Origin: Oscillatoriales cyanobacterium CG2_30_40_61
GTDB taxonomy: Bacteria > Cyanobacteriota > Cyanobacteriia > Cyanobacteriales > Microcoleaceae
Length of the DNA: 64,000 bases
Assembly: GCA_001873365.1 (NCBI GenBank)
Contig: MNYZ01000097.1
Location: forward strand, 67,773 to 131,772
Reading direction: 5' to 3'
Notes under the pieces: model-generated
The model's database searches: none
Told to the model about the DNA's origin: nothing
Seen by the model: only the letters and a program-made list of their open reading frames with translations
Made by a program: the position numbers and the translations under genes
Shown: positions 37,303 through 47,280 of the stretch, piece after piece
How positions within the stretch are numbered: the first letter of the stretch is position 1
Layout: every line of letters starts with the position of its first letter

Positions 37303-37701
37303 ATGAGAACATGGAGTGAGTCTTTAAAAATTGGTATAGCCTTATTAGACTGTCAACATGAACAATTATTAGATCAAATGGATGAGTTATTAGTCGCGAT
37401 GGAAAATAACAAAGGCGATCAAGAACTTCGATCAATTATGGGATTTCTGAAAATGTATACTAATAATCACTTTAATTATGAAGAATCTTGCCTGGATCAC
37501 TATAAATGTCCTAGGGCTTGCAACAATAAAAAAGCCCATACTAATTTTTTAAATACCTTGCAAGATATTAATAGTAAAATCGAGCAAAAGTACCCTTTAC
37601 ATTTAATTCGGATTCAAGTTAAGCGAGAGTTATTAGATTGGTTTGTTAACCATATTCAAAGTATTGATACTCAGCTTAAATCCTATATTGCTACAAAATA
37701 A
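37303..37701 (+). CDS. Bacteriohemerythrin-like protein lacking one iron-ligand histidine
   Basis: 132-aa four-helix diiron family protein that typically binds O2. Ligands visible are His19 (DCQHEQL), His56 and Glu60 (NHFNYEES), His79 (KKAHTNF), and the late VNHIQSID His/Asp pair. The usual H-x-x-x-H pair reads N-K-K-A-H, so one expected ligand (position 75) is Asn. The site may be altered or mononuclear. It lies 166 nt downstream of the cyclase on the same strand. Confidence 0.85.
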   Translation: MRTWSESLKIGIALLDCQHEQLLDQMDELLVAMENNKGDQELRSIMGFLKMYTNNHFNYEESCLDHYKCPRACNNKKAHTNFLNTLQDINSKIEQKYPLHLIRIQVKRELLDWFVNHIQSIDTQLKSYIATK

Positions 37702-37704
37702 AAT

Positions 37705-37765
37705 GATTTAGCCTCCCCTACTCCCCTACTCCCCTACTCCCCGGTGCTCTCCGGTGCTACCATGA
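37705..37765. repeat. ctactcccc tandem repeat
   Basis: Short tandem ctcccctactcccc units followed by two copies of ccggtgct. They fill the spacer before dxs. Confidence 0.7.
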
Positions 37766-37796
37766 AATTTATAGTAAATGCAGGTATTTAAGAAAT

Positions 37797-39710
37797 ATGC
37801 ACCTAAGTGAAATTACTCATCCTAATCAACTGCATGGCTTGTCGATCCACCAACTCGAACAAATTGGCCGCCAGATCCGGGAAAAACACCTAGAAACCGT
37901 TGCCGCCACTGGAGGACATTTAGGGCCAGGTTTAGGGGTTGTGGAACTAACATTAGGTTTATATCAAACCCTCGACTTAGATCGAGATAAAGTGATTTGG
38001 GATGTGGGACATCAGGCCTATCCCCATAAATTAATCACCGGACGTTATCAAAATTTCCATACTTTAAGGCAAAAAGACGGTGTTGCCGGCTATTTAAAAC
38101 GCGGTGAAAACAAATTTGATCATTTTGGGGCTGGACACGCTTCTACCAGTATTTCTGCGGGCTTAGGAATGGCGATCGCCCGAGATCTGAAAGGCGAAAA
38201 TTTCAAAGTTGTTGCCATTATTGGGGATGGAGCCTTAACCGGAGGCATGGCCCTAGAAGCCATTAACCACGCCGGACATTTACCTAATACTAATTTAATG
38301 GTAGTTCTCAACGATAACGAGATGTCAATTTCTCCCAATGTGGGGGCAATTTCTCGGTATTTGAATAAAATGCGTTTGTCTGCTCCCGTTCAGTTTTTAA
38401 CCGATAATTTAGAAGAACAATTCAAGCATTTACCCTTTGTGGGAGAAGCCCTCACCCCAGAAATGGAACGGATGAAAGAGGGAATGAAACGGTTAGCAGT
38501 TTCCAAAGTGGGGGCGGTGTTTGAAGAATTAGGATTTACCTATGTCGGGCCCGTCGATGGTCATGATTTACAAGAATTAATTAATACTTTTCAACAAGCC
38601 CATAAAATCACCGGGCCTGTGTTAGTTCATGTCGCCACGGTCAAGGGAAAAGGTTATGCGATCGCCGAGAAAGATCAAGTCGGTTATCATGCTCAAAACC
38701 CCTTTAATTTAGCTACAGGAAAAGCGGTTCCAGCGAGTAAACCCAAACCTCCTAGTTATTCTAAAGTCTTTGGTGAAACCTTAGTTAAATTGAGTGAAAA
38801 TGACCCTAGAATTCTGGGAATTACCGCCGCCATGGCAACGGGAACCGGGTTAGATATTCTCCAGAAAAAACTCCCCCAACAATATATTGATGTCGGTATT
38901 GCTGAACAACACGCCGTTACCATGGCTGCGGGTTTAGCCACCGAAGGAATGCGTCCGGTTGTCGCGATTTATTCTACCTTTATACAACGGGCTTATGATC
39001 AAATTATCCACGATGTTTGTATTCAAAAACTCCCGGTTTTCTTCTGTTTAGATCGGGCGGGAATTGTTGGGGTAGACGGCCCCACTCACCAGGGAATGTA
39101 TGATATTGCCTATCTCCGATGTTTGCCCAATTTGATAATTATGGCTCCCAAAGATGAAGCCGAATTACAACGGATGTTAGTCACCGGAATTGAGCACACA
39201 GACGGCCCTATTGCTATGCGTTATCCTCGCGGATCGGGTTTAGGCGTTCCCTTAATGGAAGAAGGTTGGGAACCTTTACCCATCGGCAAAGGAGAGATTT
39301 TAAGGCATGGGGATGATCTGCTATTAATGGGTTATGGCAGTATGGTGAATATGTCTATGCAAGTAGCAGAAATTCTCAGTGAACATGGCATTGAAGCTAC
39401 TGTAATTAATCCCCGTTTTGTTAAACCCTTGGATACAGAATTAATTTTGCCTTTAGCTAAACAAATTGCTAAAGTCGTAACGATAGAAGAAGGCTGTTTA
39501 ATGGGTGGTTTTGGTTCGGCTGTTGCGGAAGCATTATTAGACAATGATGTTGTGATTCCCGTCAAGCGTTTTGGGGTTCCTGATATTTTAGTCGATCATG
39601 CCGAACCCAAGGAATCTTTTGCCGATTTGGGTTTAACCAGTTCTCAAATTGCTGAACAAATTCGGGAAGCCTTTTTTGTGCAGAAAAAACAACCCTCTAA
39701 AGTTAGTTAA
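37797..39710 (+). CDS. dxs: 1-deoxy-D-xylulose-5-phosphate synthase
   Basis: Condenses pyruvate and glyceraldehyde-3-phosphate, the entry step of the MEP isoprenoid pathway that feeds carotenoids, chlorophyll phytol and quinones. 637 aa is full length. Thiamine-diphosphate binding is seen in [18 protein letters not shown] with [28 protein letters not shown] and [18 protein letters not shown] are conserved pyrimidine-domain motifs. The C-terminal transketolase domain is intact. It stands alone. Confidence 0.98.
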   Translation: MHLSEITHPNQLHGLSIHQLEQIGRQIREKHLETVAATGGHLGPGLGVVELTLGLYQTLDLDRDKVIWDVGHQAYPHKLITGRYQNFHTLRQKDGVAGYLKRGENKFDHFGAGHASTSISAGLGMAIARDLKGENFKVVAIIGDGALTGGMALEAINHAGHLPNTNLMVVLNDNEMSISPNVGAISRYLNKMRLSAPVQFLTDNLEEQFKHLPFVGEALTPEMERMKEGMKRLAVSKVGAVFEELGFTYVGPVDGHDLQELINTFQQAHKITGPVLVHVATVKGKGYAIAEKDQVGYHAQNPFNLATGKAVPASKPKPPSYSKVFGETLVKLSENDPRILGITAAMATGTGLDILQKKLPQQYIDVGIAEQHAVTMAAGLATEGMRPVVAIYSTFIQRAYDQIIHDVCIQKLPVFFCLDRAGIVGVDGPTHQGMYDIAYLRCLPNLIIMAPKDEAELQRMLVTGIEHTDGPIAMRYPRGSGLGVPLMEEGWEPLPIGKGEILRHGDDLLLMGYGSMVNMSMQVAEILSEHGIEATVINPRFVKPLDTELILPLAKQIAKVVTIEEGCLMGGFGSAVAEALLDNDVVIPVKRFGVPDILVDHAEPKESFADLGLTSSQIAEQIREAFFVQKKQPSKVS

Positions 39711-39730
39711 TTTTTCTAAATTTTGAGAGA

Positions 39731-39795
39731 GAAACCCAGTTTCTGAGTAAAAATTAAATTGCGAAAGCTACTGTTTTTACTTGGAACTGGGTTTC
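39731..39795. repeat. Degenerate AAACCCGGTTT-family inverted repeat after dxs
   Basis: gaaacccagtttctgag (39731) and aactgggtttc (39785-39795) form a weaker copy of the dispersed repeat, with one changed base in the core. It may serve as the dxs terminator. Confidence 0.5.
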
Positions 39796-39962
39796 AAATA
39801 TAACAGTTATACAAAGATTAAGCCTAATTTAACCACAAAGACACAAAGAATTTATAAACACGCTCTATTAGGACAAAATTAGGAGAAGATATTTTACTGG
39901 GATTTATCTTGGATTTAACTGAAGTTTGGAATTAACAAAAATAGCGAGTTAGGGAGGCTGAA

Positions 39963-40595
39963 ATGGTTGTTACTTTGCAATTACAACAAATTGATATTCA
40001 ACCCGGACAACATCTAACTTTGCGTCAGGTGAGTTGGAAGGAATTTGAAGCCATTTTAGAGGAAATGGGAGAACATCGCGCTTCACGGGTCGCTTATTAT
40101 CAAGGAGTGTTAGAAATTTGGATGCCATTACCAGAACATGAAACAAAAAAAGAACTAATTAGCGATTTTGTAAAAATTCTATTAGATGAATTAGAGTTAG
40201 ATTCACAAACTTTTGGATCGACAACTTTTAATCGACAAGACATGACAGCAGGGATCGAACCAGATAACTGTTTTTATATTCAAAATGCTGCTTTAATGAT
40301 CGGAAACCAAAGGGTTAATTTATCTGTTGATCCTCCTCCTGATTTAGCTATTGAAGTTGATGTTACCTCAAAAAACCAACTTGATGCTTATTTAACATTA
40401 GGTGTACCTGAACTATGGATTTATACCGAGGGAAAACTACAAATTTTTGTTTTACAACAAGGAGAATATTTGTCAACAGAAACTAGCCCGATCTTTGGAA
40501 ATTTGCCAGTTGTAGGCGGGATTTTACAGTTTTTACAGGAAAGTGAAATTATCGGAGATAGTGCCGCACGGCGAGGATTTCGGCAGTGGGTGTGA
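39963..40595 (+). CDS. Uma2 family (DUF820) putative endonuclease
   Basis: 210-aa protein of the PD-(D/E)XK-like Uma2 family that is much expanded in cyanobacteria and has no well-established role. Conserved pieces are RVAYYQGVLEIWMPLPEHE, NCFYIQNAA, and PPPDLAIEVDVTSKNQ, which carries the acidic and lysine residues of the nuclease-like core, then LGVPELWIYTEGKLQIFVL. The family is often linked to transposon-rich regions. No partner gene is visible. Confidence 0.9.
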   Translation: MVVTLQLQQIDIQPGQHLTLRQVSWKEFEAILEEMGEHRASRVAYYQGVLEIWMPLPEHETKKELISDFVKILLDELELDSQTFGSTTFNRQDMTAGIEPDNCFYIQNAALMIGNQRVNLSVDPPPDLAIEVDVTSKNQLDAYLTLGVPELWIYTEGKLQIFVLQQGEYLSTETSPIFGNLPVVGGILQFLQESEIIGDSAARRGFRQWV

Positions 40596-40939
40596 TATGC
40601 CTCCGGCACGCTTCGCGATCGCAATTCAATCTTTAATTAATAAAGAAATTGATTGATTACTTTCATTAACTATACTAACTTCTTATGATTAGGACAAGTT
40701 GGCGGTTTGGAATCAAATCTCAATAGTAGGGTGCGGCTATCAAAGCGCACGCACCACTTATAACTGCCATAAATTATCTAATCTATATACTATCAAGTTC
40801 GTCATGGGGTCAGAAACCGGGTTTCTTAATTGAGCTTTTTATTAGTAACAAAGGTTAGGGTAGAAACCCGGTTTCTTGGTATTCATTTCAAACTGCGATC
40901 ACTTACAATAATATAGATTGACTCACCTCTAAAATTCTT
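40596..40939. repeat. 344-nt spacer with a half MITE-like element and a AAACCCGGTTT repeat
   Basis: 40726-40755 resembles one end of the element at 20671-20781 (gtagggtgcg ... agcgcacgcacca). 40811-40877 is an agaaaccgggtttct / agaaacccggtttct inverted pair around 35 nt. No gene seen. Confidence 0.75.
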
Positions 40940-41872
40940 ATGTGGACACCGGGCTATCAGTTGCGTCAACGTCCCTATGTTATTGAAACAACTCTGGGAC
41001 AAGGGGGTTTTGGGATCACCTACAAAGCCAAACATTTACAATTAGATCATCAAGTTGTTCTGAAAACTCCTAATGCGGGTCTACAAAATGACCCCGAATA
41101 TCCTAAATATGTTCAACGCTTTATTCAAGAAGGTCAAACCTTAGCCAGACTTTGCCAAAATTCCCATCCCCATATTGTCCGAGTTAGTGATTTATTTGAA
41201 GAAAATGGGCTTCACTGCTTAGTGATGGATTTAATTGTGGGGCAGAGTTTATGGGAATTTGTGCAAACAAAGGGTCGGTTATCGGAAGCAGAAGCGATTA
41301 ATATTATTCGTCAAATTGCTGATGCTTTGGTTATGATTCATAACGCTGGAATTATTCACCGAGACGCCCATCCGGGGAATATTATGTTAAGAAATAATAC
41401 CTCGGCGGTGTTAATTGATTTTGGACTAGCTGCGGAAATTATGCCCAGGGTGATGAGTTCAAAACATCCGGCTAATTTAAACTTTGCCCCCTATGAACAA
41501 TTCCTAGAAGGCAGTGGGAAACCAACGGTTGATGTTTATTGTTTAGCGGCTTCTTTATATTATGCCATTACGGGACAATTACCAACCCAGGCTTTAACTC
41601 GCAAGTTGAAAAATCAAGCATTAATTCCGCCTAATAAAATTGTTAGAATTAGTGATAAAATTAATGAAGCTATTTTGAAAGGCTTAGGGTTAGAACCAGA
41701 AAAACGTCCTCAAACGATGGCGGAGTTTTTGAGATTATTAGATATTCGACCCCAACCTATTGTGGAAATCTTACAACCCCCGAGAGCTAGATCGATCGAT
41801 GAAATCGAACCCCCGCCTGTGGACAATTTCTGGATCGATGAAATCGAACCCCCTCCTTCCGACAAGTTCTAG
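40940..41872 (+). CDS. Serine/threonine protein kinase, atypical catalytic loop
   Basis: 310 aa, single kinase domain of the Hanks type. It shows the glycine loop LGQGGFGITYKA, the ATP-binding Lys in VVLKTPN, and a DFG motif in LIDFGLAAE. The catalytic loop reads HRDAHPGNIML, with His where most family members have Lys (HRDxKxxN), so activity may be reduced or altered. A proline-rich tail contains two copies of IDEIEPPP. No membrane segment. Targets unknown. Confidence 0.87.
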   Translation: MWTPGYQLRQRPYVIETTLGQGGFGITYKAKHLQLDHQVVLKTPNAGLQNDPEYPKYVQRFIQEGQTLARLCQNSHPHIVRVSDLFEENGLHCLVMDLIVGQSLWEFVQTKGRLSEAEAINIIRQIADALVMIHNAGIIHRDAHPGNIMLRNNTSAVLIDFGLAAEIMPRVMSSKHPANLNFAPYEQFLEGSGKPTVDVYCLAASLYYAITGQLPTQALTRKLKNQALIPPNKIVRISDKINEAILKGLGLEPEKRPQTMAEFLRLLDIRPQPIVEILQPPRARSIDEIEPPPVDNFWIDEIEPPPSDKF

Positions 41873-42423
41873 CGGTGACGGGGGGGTTCTCTATTTCTCT
41901 CGCGTCGAGACTTGTAGACTGTAACATATAAGGCTTACAGATTTTCGTAAAGATTTATGATATCAATTGAATGTAAGGGCGGGTTCGCAGGGATTTTTGT
42001 TAATAATAATTAACCTAAATAAACCCGCCCAACCCCATAATAGGAATCAATATCAACCCGGTTTTATTAATATTAAATTTTGGTGGGGTGGGGGTCAGAA
42101 ACCGGGTTTCTTAAATGATCTTTCTGTTAGTAGCAAAAGTTAACGCAGAAACCCGGTTTCTTGCAGGTGTGGGTGGGTTCAGAAACCGGGTTTCTTAAAT
42201 GATCTTTCTGTTAGTAGCAAAAGTTAACGCAGAAACCCGGTTTCTTGCAGGTGTGGGTGGGGTCAGAAACCGGGTTTCTTAATTGAGCTTTCTATTAGTA
42301 GCAAAGGTTAACGCAGAAACCCGGTTTCTTGCAGGTGTGGGTGGTAAACATAATTTATTTGTAATTGTTTTTAATTTCAAATAATGTCTGATAATTTCCA
42401 ATTTACTGGAAACCAGCTTAAAA
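41873..42423. repeat. 551-nt spacer with three tandem copies of an 84-nt repeat
   Basis: Copies start at 42095, 42179 and 42263 with an exact 84-nt period and end near 42345. Each holds agaaaccgggtttct and its reverse complement agaaacccggtttct around an AT-rich 35-nt loop. The first two copies are identical or nearly so; the third has a few changes. The flanking parts are AT-rich and show no gene. Confidence 0.9.
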
Positions 42424-43206
42424 TTAACTTGATGCACTGGTATAGAATTTTAAGGCAAATTCCCAAAATTTAGCCGAAATTAATAATAATCCCAGGGCTA
42501 ATAATCCCGAACCTATCACCCAGGATATTTCAGTTTTTCCTAGAATTGATTCGGCTGGAATAGTTGTTAAAAATGCAACGGGAACAATAAAGGTAAAAAA
42601 GAAGCGATAGGCGATGGGATAGGCTACCATGGGATATCTTCCCGCTTCTAATAATCCCCGTAATACTTCCGTAACATTATAAATTTTAACAAACCAAATA
42701 CTGGTAGCTCCCAAAATAAACCAGATACTATATAAACTGATCATTCCAAAGGATAGAGGTAATAAACTGGCTAAATAATCTCTCCAGGTTAGTCCGAGTT
42801 TACTCCCTTGATAAGCCACCATTGAACAGCCAAAAATCAGGTCAGGTATGCCCCAAGGGGAAACCATCCGAGTCGATAGCCAAAATTGACTACTCAGGGG
42901 TTTAAGTAATACAAAATCCAAGGTTCCTTCCTGAACATGGGTGACAATTCTGTTTAAATTTGGAATTAATATTGTGGTGGAAAATCCTTGTAATATTGTA
43001 AATATTCCCAGAACAATTAAGACTTCTTCCCAACTCCATCCTTCAAAAGTATAGCCCGTTCTATAAAATAAAAATAGGCTAAAAATACTGCCTATTAAAC
43101 TTCCTAAACTGGTGAGAGCAGAAATTAGAAAGTTAATTCGATATTCCAGTTCGGCTGCGATCGCAGTTTCCCAAAATAATATTAAAATCTCAAAATAGCG
43201 TTGCAT
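42424..43206 (-). CDS. ABC-2 family transporter permease
   Basis: 260 aa with six hydrophobic segments, resembling the ABC2_membrane_6 family of exporter permeases. The conserved region VTHVQEGTLDFVLLKPLSSQFWLSTR, between segments 2 and 3, and GRYPMVAYP near the C-terminal half support the call. No ATPase subunit or second permease is adjacent; they must be encoded elsewhere. The substrate is unknown. It lies downstream of rplL in the same direction but beyond a terminator. Confidence 0.85.
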   Translation of the reverse strand: MQRYFEILILFWETAIAAELEYRINFLISALTSLGSLIGSIFSLFLFYRTGYTFEGWSWEEVLIVLGIFTILQGFSTTILIPNLNRIVTHVQEGTLDFVLLKPLSSQFWLSTRMVSPWGIPDLIFGCSMVAYQGSKLGLTWRDYLASLLPLSFGMISLYSIWFILGATSIWFVKIYNVTEVLRGLLEAGRYPMVAYPIAYRFFFTFIVPVAFLTTIPAESILGKTEISWVIGSGLLALGLLLISAKFWEFALKFYTSASS

Positions 43207-43223
43207 CTTTTCCTAATCCTATT

Positions 43224-43255
43224 AAAAAACCTGATTTCTGAACCAGAAATCAGGT
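43224..43255 (-). terminator. Rho-independent terminator after rplL
   Basis: A perfect 10-bp stem (43230-43239 with 43245-43254, loop gaacc) is followed on the minus strand by six T residues. It ends the ribosomal protein transcript before the ABC-2 permease gene. Confidence 0.85.
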
Positions 43256-43294
43256 TAGGGATGAATAAAAAACTAAAACTAAACTCCGTTAAAA

Positions 43295-43681
43295 CTATTT
43301 AATCGAGACTTTAGCACCAGATTCTTCAAGTTTTTTCTTAGTGGCTTCAGCATCATCTTTATTAGTAGCTTCTTTAACCGCTTTGGGGGCTGCTTCAACT
43401 AAATCTTTAGCTTCTTTCAGACCTAAACCAGTCAGTTCACGCACCACTTTCAGAATGGCAATTTTCTTATCAGCAGGGAATTCTTCCAAGATGACATCGA
43501 ATTCAGTTTTTTCTTCAACTTCTTCCACAGGGGCTGCCGCACCAGGAGCCACCATAGCAACACCCACAGGAGCCGCGGCGCTCACACCAAAAGCTTCTTC
43601 AATTTGTTTAACTAATTCAGATGCTTCTAACAGGGTTAAAGACTTCAGTTGTTCCAGAATTTGATCAGTAGTTGCAGACAT
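43295..43681 (-). CDS. rplL: 50S ribosomal protein L7/L12
   Basis: Stalk protein that recruits translation GTPases to the ribosome. 128 aa with the N-terminal dimerisation helices ([21 protein letters not shown]), an Ala/Val/Pro-rich hinge, and the conserved C-terminal domain [41 protein letters not shown]. Encoded 65 nt downstream of rplJ. Confidence 0.98.
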   Translation of the reverse strand: MSATTDQILEQLKSLTLLEASELVKQIEEAFGVSAAAPVGVAMVAPGAAAPVEEVEEKTEFDVILEEFPADKKIAILKVVRELTGLGLKEAKDLVEAAPKAVKEATNKDDAEATKKKLEESGAKVSIK

Positions 43682-43746
43682 TTGTTAAACTCCTAGACAA
43701 TGTAACGGTTTGTGTTTGAGACTCGTGGGCCAAGCATTCCCAGAAA

Positions 43747-44295
43747 CTATGCAGCTTCGTCGTTTGAGCCATCTTGATCTTTTTCGACATAGGCGTTGAG
43801 TGCCCGCGCCAAAGACCCCGGAACCTCGTTGATACCAACGGCCAGTTGGGTCGCCACACCATTGATAGCACCCGCAATTTGAGCCATAAGTTGCTCTCTG
43901 GAGGGCAAATCTCCTAATGCCTTGACGTCACTGTCACTCAGCAGTCTGCCTTCCATGACGCCGCCGCGAACTTCTGTTTTTTTAGAAGCCTTTTGGAACG
44001 CTTGGTAGGCTTTGATGGCGCTACCGAAGTCTTCCTTGACTAATAAAAAGGCGTTAGAACCCTTGAGCAACTCATTCAACGGCTCCCAGTTGGTTTGACC
44101 GGCAATGGCAATTCGCATTAAGGTGTTTTTTGTCACCTTGCAAACACTGCCTGAAGGACGCAACTGTTGCCGTAAATTGGTGATTTCCGCAACGGATAGA
44201 CCGTTATAGTCAATCACAATCGCCAGTTGTGAACCTTTAAGGGTTTCCTTAAGTTCAGCAACAATTTCTTGTTTATTTTCTAGGGTTCTTCCCAT
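43747..44295 (-). CDS. rplJ: 50S ribosomal protein L10
   Basis: Stalk base protein carrying L7/L12 dimers. I start it at ATG 44295 ([16 protein letters not shown]), preceded by aggagg about 12 nt away; an upstream frame extension to 44319 is unlikely. 182 aa, with [21 protein letters not shown] and [13 protein letters not shown] conserved. L10 with L7/L12 is known to repress its own mRNA by binding its leader in several bacteria, which fits the structured upstream region. Confidence 0.96.
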   Translation of the reverse strand: MGRTLENKQEIVAELKETLKGSQLAIVIDYNGLSVAEITNLRQQLRPSGSVCKVTKNTLMRIAIAGQTNWEPLNELLKGSNAFLLVKEDFGSAIKAYQAFQKASKKTEVRGGVMEGRLLSDSDVKALGDLPSREQLMAQIAGAINGVATQLAVGINEVPGSLARALNAYVEKDQDGSNDEAA

Positions 44296-44319
44296 TCTTG
44301 TTGAACCTCCTGGTAGCAT

Positions 44320-44706
44320 TGCAGTCCATTTTCATCCCCTCAAAGGGACGGAATGACCCACAACGGTTGACTCCTGACCCGATTAAACAGCAGCGATTTC
44401 GCCATAAAAAACCTCGGTTCTTCCACCGAGGTCAAGACTTAAAACTTAAACATAAATCATCAACACAGACAGATTAATAAGGTCTGTAACCTGATTGTTT
44501 AGCTTTAAACTTATTGAACCTCGGCAGGAAATTAAGCGTTTCGCCCCTGCTGTCTGCGGTGAGTTAGTCGTTTATTGGTTTAAATATGCAGCTTTATATC
44601 ATTGCATATTTGCTGGGATTTGTCAACCCCCAATTCCGACTAGATCACCGGAGAAATCAGCACACCCTAAGCAAATCAATCCTCAAGGCTGGCTGAAATC
44701 CCCAGA
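44320..44706 (-). promoter_or_regulatory. rplJ leader region (L10-leader candidate)
   Basis: 387 nt between rplA and rplJ without a gene. It includes the attenuator-like hairpin at 44405-44432 and its position matches the ribosomal L10 leader of other bacteria, where L10(L12)4 binds a structured RNA. I have not folded the whole leader, so the RNA family is an inference from position and the hairpin. Confidence 0.5.
44405..44432 (-). terminator. Intrinsic terminator/attenuator upstream of rplJ
   Basis: On the minus strand acctcgg, an 8-nt loop and ccgaggt form a 7-bp GC-rich stem, directly followed by six T residues. It lies about 110 nt before the rplJ start and would stop transcription from rplA unless antiterminated. 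Confidence 0.8.
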
Positions 44707-45423
44707 TTAAACTAGGTCTGCAATTTTCAGTTCTCGCAGCGCCGTAATATCCACTTCAATCGACGGCCCCATAGTAGACGCGACAAACACACTACGCCAG
44801 TAACGACCCTTAGCCCCAGAAGGACGGTTGCGGTCAATACACTCTTGCAGAGTGGATAGGTTAATCAGTAAATCCGTGGGGGGGAATGCGGTTTTTCCGA
44901 ACATAACGTGAACGATACCCGTGCGATCGGCCCGGAATTCTAACTTCCCAGCTTTGAATTCCGCGATCGCCTGTGTCACATCCGTCGTCACCGTTCCCCC
45001 TTTGGGAGAAGGCATTAAGCCCTTCGGCCCTAACAAACGGCCCAGTTTTGCCACTTGGGGCATCATATCCGGTGTGGCAATTAAGCAATCAAAATCCAGC
45101 ATTCCCTTCTGGATATCATTAATTAAATCTTCAGATCCCACAATATCAGCCCCGGCTGCTTGAGCTTCGGTGACTTTTTCCCCCTTGGCTAACACCGCCA
45201 CCCGGATCACCTGACCCGTACCTTTGGGTAAGCTCACCGTTGTCCGTAGTTGTTGATCAGTATATTTGGGGTCAATACCTAAACGAATATGGGCTTCAGC
45301 CGATTCCGGAAACTTAGCTGTAGCGGTTTCCTTCAACAGATTAATCGCCTCTAAAGGTTCGTAAGGTCGGTCTTCAACCTTTTTTCTAAGTTCTCGTAAT
45401 CGACGGGATTCTTTTCTTGCCAT
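44707..45423 (-). CDS. rplA: 50S ribosomal protein L1
   Basis: Binds 23S rRNA at the L1 stalk and assists release of E-site tRNA. 238 aa with [54 protein letters not shown] core (central motif about 110-145) and [15 protein letters not shown]. Third gene of the nusG-rplK-rplA run. Confidence 0.98.
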   Translation of the reverse strand: MARKESRRLRELRKKVEDRPYEPLEAINLLKETATAKFPESAEAHIRLGIDPKYTDQQLRTTVSLPKGTGQVIRVAVLAKGEKVTEAQAAGADIVGSEDLINDIQKGMLDFDCLIATPDMMPQVAKLGRLLGPKGLMPSPKGGTVTTDVTQAIAEFKAGKLEFRADRTGIVHVMFGKTAFPPTDLLINLSTLQECIDRNRPSGAKGRYWRSVFVASTMGPSIEVDITALRELKIADLV

Positions 45424-45586
45424 TCTATTTTATCTCTCCTGGGGTGGTAACGAAGATGTACTTCTCCCCCAATAAAGGGTTAACTAAAATTTCTTGAAAT
45501 TCTTACGGACTTCAATGATTCATCGCCATGGAGCCCCAGATTGGGATCGATCACTGTTTGGGTGCAGTTATCGGTCACAAATAGGC

Positions 45587-46012
45587 TTAATCAACAATGG
45601 TTACACCCATATTGCGGGCGGTTCCGGCCACGATTTTCATGGCGGCTTCCACATCATTGGCATTTAAGTCGGGCATTTTAGTTTCCGCAATTTCTCGTAA
45701 CTGAGCTTGCGTAATTTTGCCGACTTTCTTGCGGTTGGGTTCCCCCGATCCCCGTTCAACCCCAGCAGCTTTACGGATTAACACCGAAGCTGGAGGAGTT
45801 TTGAGAATAAAGGTGAAACTCCGATCCTCAAAAACCGATATTTCTACCGGAACTACAAGACCTGCCTTATCTGCGGTTCTAGCGTTATACTCTTTGCAAA
45901 ACGCCATAATATTCACCCCATGTTGACCCAGGGCTGGGCCGATTGGGGGCGCTGGGTTGGCTTTGCCCGCAGTAATTGCCAACTTAATAACTGCTACAAC
46001 TTTTTTTGCCAT
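45587..46012 (-). CDS. rplK: 50S ribosomal protein L11
   Basis: Binds the GTPase-associated region of 23S rRNA. 141 aa with the proline-rich N-terminal [20 protein letters not shown] and the C-terminal rRNA-binding part [11 protein letters not shown]. It begins 4 nt after the nusG stop codon, which suggests translational coupling. Confidence 0.98.
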   Translation of the reverse strand: MAKKVVAVIKLAITAGKANPAPPIGPALGQHGVNIMAFCKEYNARTADKAGLVVPVEISVFEDRSFTFILKTPPASVLIRKAAGVERGSGEPNRKKVGKITQAQLREIAETKMPDLNANDVEAAMKIVAGTARNMGVTIVD

Positions 46013-46015
46013 TCC

Positions 46016-46690
46016 TTAGCCTTGTTTTTCAACCTGATTAAACTCTAATTCTACCGGGGTATCCCGTCCAAAAATCGAAAGCAAAGCTTTCAGCTTACTC
46101 CGTTCTGGACTGACTTCAATCACATCCCCTTCAAAGTCTTTAAAAGGCCCTGAAAGTACGATGATATGATCCCCAATCGCCATTGCTGCTTTGACAATCG
46201 GTTCCTGTTGTTGCGCTTGTCTGAAGATTCGTTCCACTTCAGCATTGCTCAAGGGCAGAGGTTTAACATGACCTCGACCCCGACCCGAATGCCGTTTTTG
46301 TTCCGCCCCAACGAAGTTGATAACGTGCGGTGTGTTCTTGACCACCTGCCAAGCTTCATCGTCAATTTCCCAGTGATTGAGTTCGTTATTCCATTTCAGT
46401 CTCATCTGGATGAGCACATAACCTGGAAACACTTTCTCCTCACCGTGCTGACGACTGCCATCTTTTCGCAGTTTAATCATTGGGGTGTGGGGGATTTCCA
46501 CCTTCAAAATCCGTTCTGCAACATCCAGGGTTTGTACCCGTTGTTCCAAGTTCGCTTTGACTCTTTTTTCACAGCCAGAAGCCACCTGAACAGCATACCA
46601 ACGCCGCTCTCCGGGTGAAAACTCCTGGGAACGTTCGTCCGTATCCGCCATGAGGTCTGAATGTTTTGATTCGTCTGATGTAAAAGTCAT
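46016..46690 (-). CDS. nusG: Transcription termination/antitermination protein NusG
   Basis: RNA polymerase-associated factor. I start it at ATG 46690, which overlaps the secE stop in an ATGA arrangement (224 aa); another ATG at 46651 is possible. The N-terminal NGN domain shows RRWYAVQVASGCEKRVKANLEQR and FPGYVLIQMRL; the C-terminal KOW domain shows IGDHIIVLSGPFKDFEGDVIEVSPERSKL-like sequence (about 165-195). Confidence 0.95.
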   Translation of the reverse strand: MTFTSDESKHSDLMADTDERSQEFSPGERRWYAVQVASGCEKRVKANLEQRVQTLDVAERILKVEIPHTPMIKLRKDGSRQHGEEKVFPGYVLIQMRLKWNNELNHWEIDDEAWQVVKNTPHVINFVGAEQKRHSGRGRGHVKPLPLSNAEVERIFRQAQQQEPIVKAAMAIGDHIIVLSGPFKDFEGDVIEVSPERSKLKALLSIFGRDTPVELEFNQVEKQG

Positions 46691-46917
46691 CCGAAGATTT
46701 GCCCCGACGCCCAACGAAGGAAGTTGTCTGCTAAATAGATCAAGCTGGCCGAGAGAGTGACCATTAACAATACCCCTGCCGACTCACTCAGCAGTTGCTG
46801 TCGGCCAGGCCAGACCACTTTGTCCAATTCCTCTTTTGTTTCTTTGAGGAACGTAGAAGCGTTAAAGCCAGAAGTCGTATTTTCAACTGCAACTTCTTCT
46901 TTCTTGTTGACCACCAT
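46687..46917 (-). CDS. secE: Preprotein translocase subunit SecE
   Basis: 76-aa single-span membrane subunit of the SecYEG channel. The conserved FLKETKEELDKVVWPGRQQL cytosolic helix precedes one membrane segment (about 46-66). It heads the secE-nusG-rplK-rplA run, just after a tRNA-Trp gene, the usual bacterial order. Confidence 0.95.
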   Translation of the reverse strand: MVVNKKEEVAVENTTSGFNASTFLKETKEELDKVVWPGRQQLLSESAGVLLMVTLSASLIYLADNFLRWASGQIFG

Positions 46918-47094
46918 GAACTCCCCTTGCGATCTTACAGTATCTGATCATGATCTTAGCTGCTAAGGGTCACACATCCGCCCCAACTTTTTAAGGTATT
47001 ATACTGAATCCCCCAGACAATGTCCCGATTTGTTGCTTTTCGGAACAATGCCCAGACGAAGAAAATCTTGCATCTGGGCATTAGAGGTATCCAG

Positions 47095-47167
47095 CGCGCC
47101 CTGGAGGACTTGAACCCCCGACATCAGGTTTTGGAGACCTGCGTTCTACCAACTGAACTAAGAGCGC
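47095..47167 (-). tRNA. trnW: tRNA-Trp (anticodon CCA)
   Basis: Read on the minus strand, 73 nt with a 7-bp acceptor stem (gcgctct/agggcgc), a D arm with ttcagttggtagaa, an anticodon stem caggt/acctg with loop ctccaaa (anticodon cca), and a T arm gggggttcaagtcctcc. The discriminator base is G, as expected for Trp. No CCA is encoded. Confidence 0.95.
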
Positions 47168-47280
47168 ATAGCGGAGTGGCTGATCTTTTACCTGATTTAG
47201 CTTAACACAACTTAGACAATTTAGTTAAACTTTTTTTGATGATCACGAGGGGAATCATGGAATATCCGGTCTTACCCAAG

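Noticed and set aside
42095..42345. Possible CRISPR array (regularly spaced repeats)
   Set aside because: The intervening sequences are the same in each unit, so these are tandem duplications of one 84-nt element rather than repeats with unique spacers. No cas genes are nearby.
46166..46618. 150-codon ORF antisense to nusG
   Set aside because: Lies wholly within the conserved nusG gene and its product has no recognisable features.
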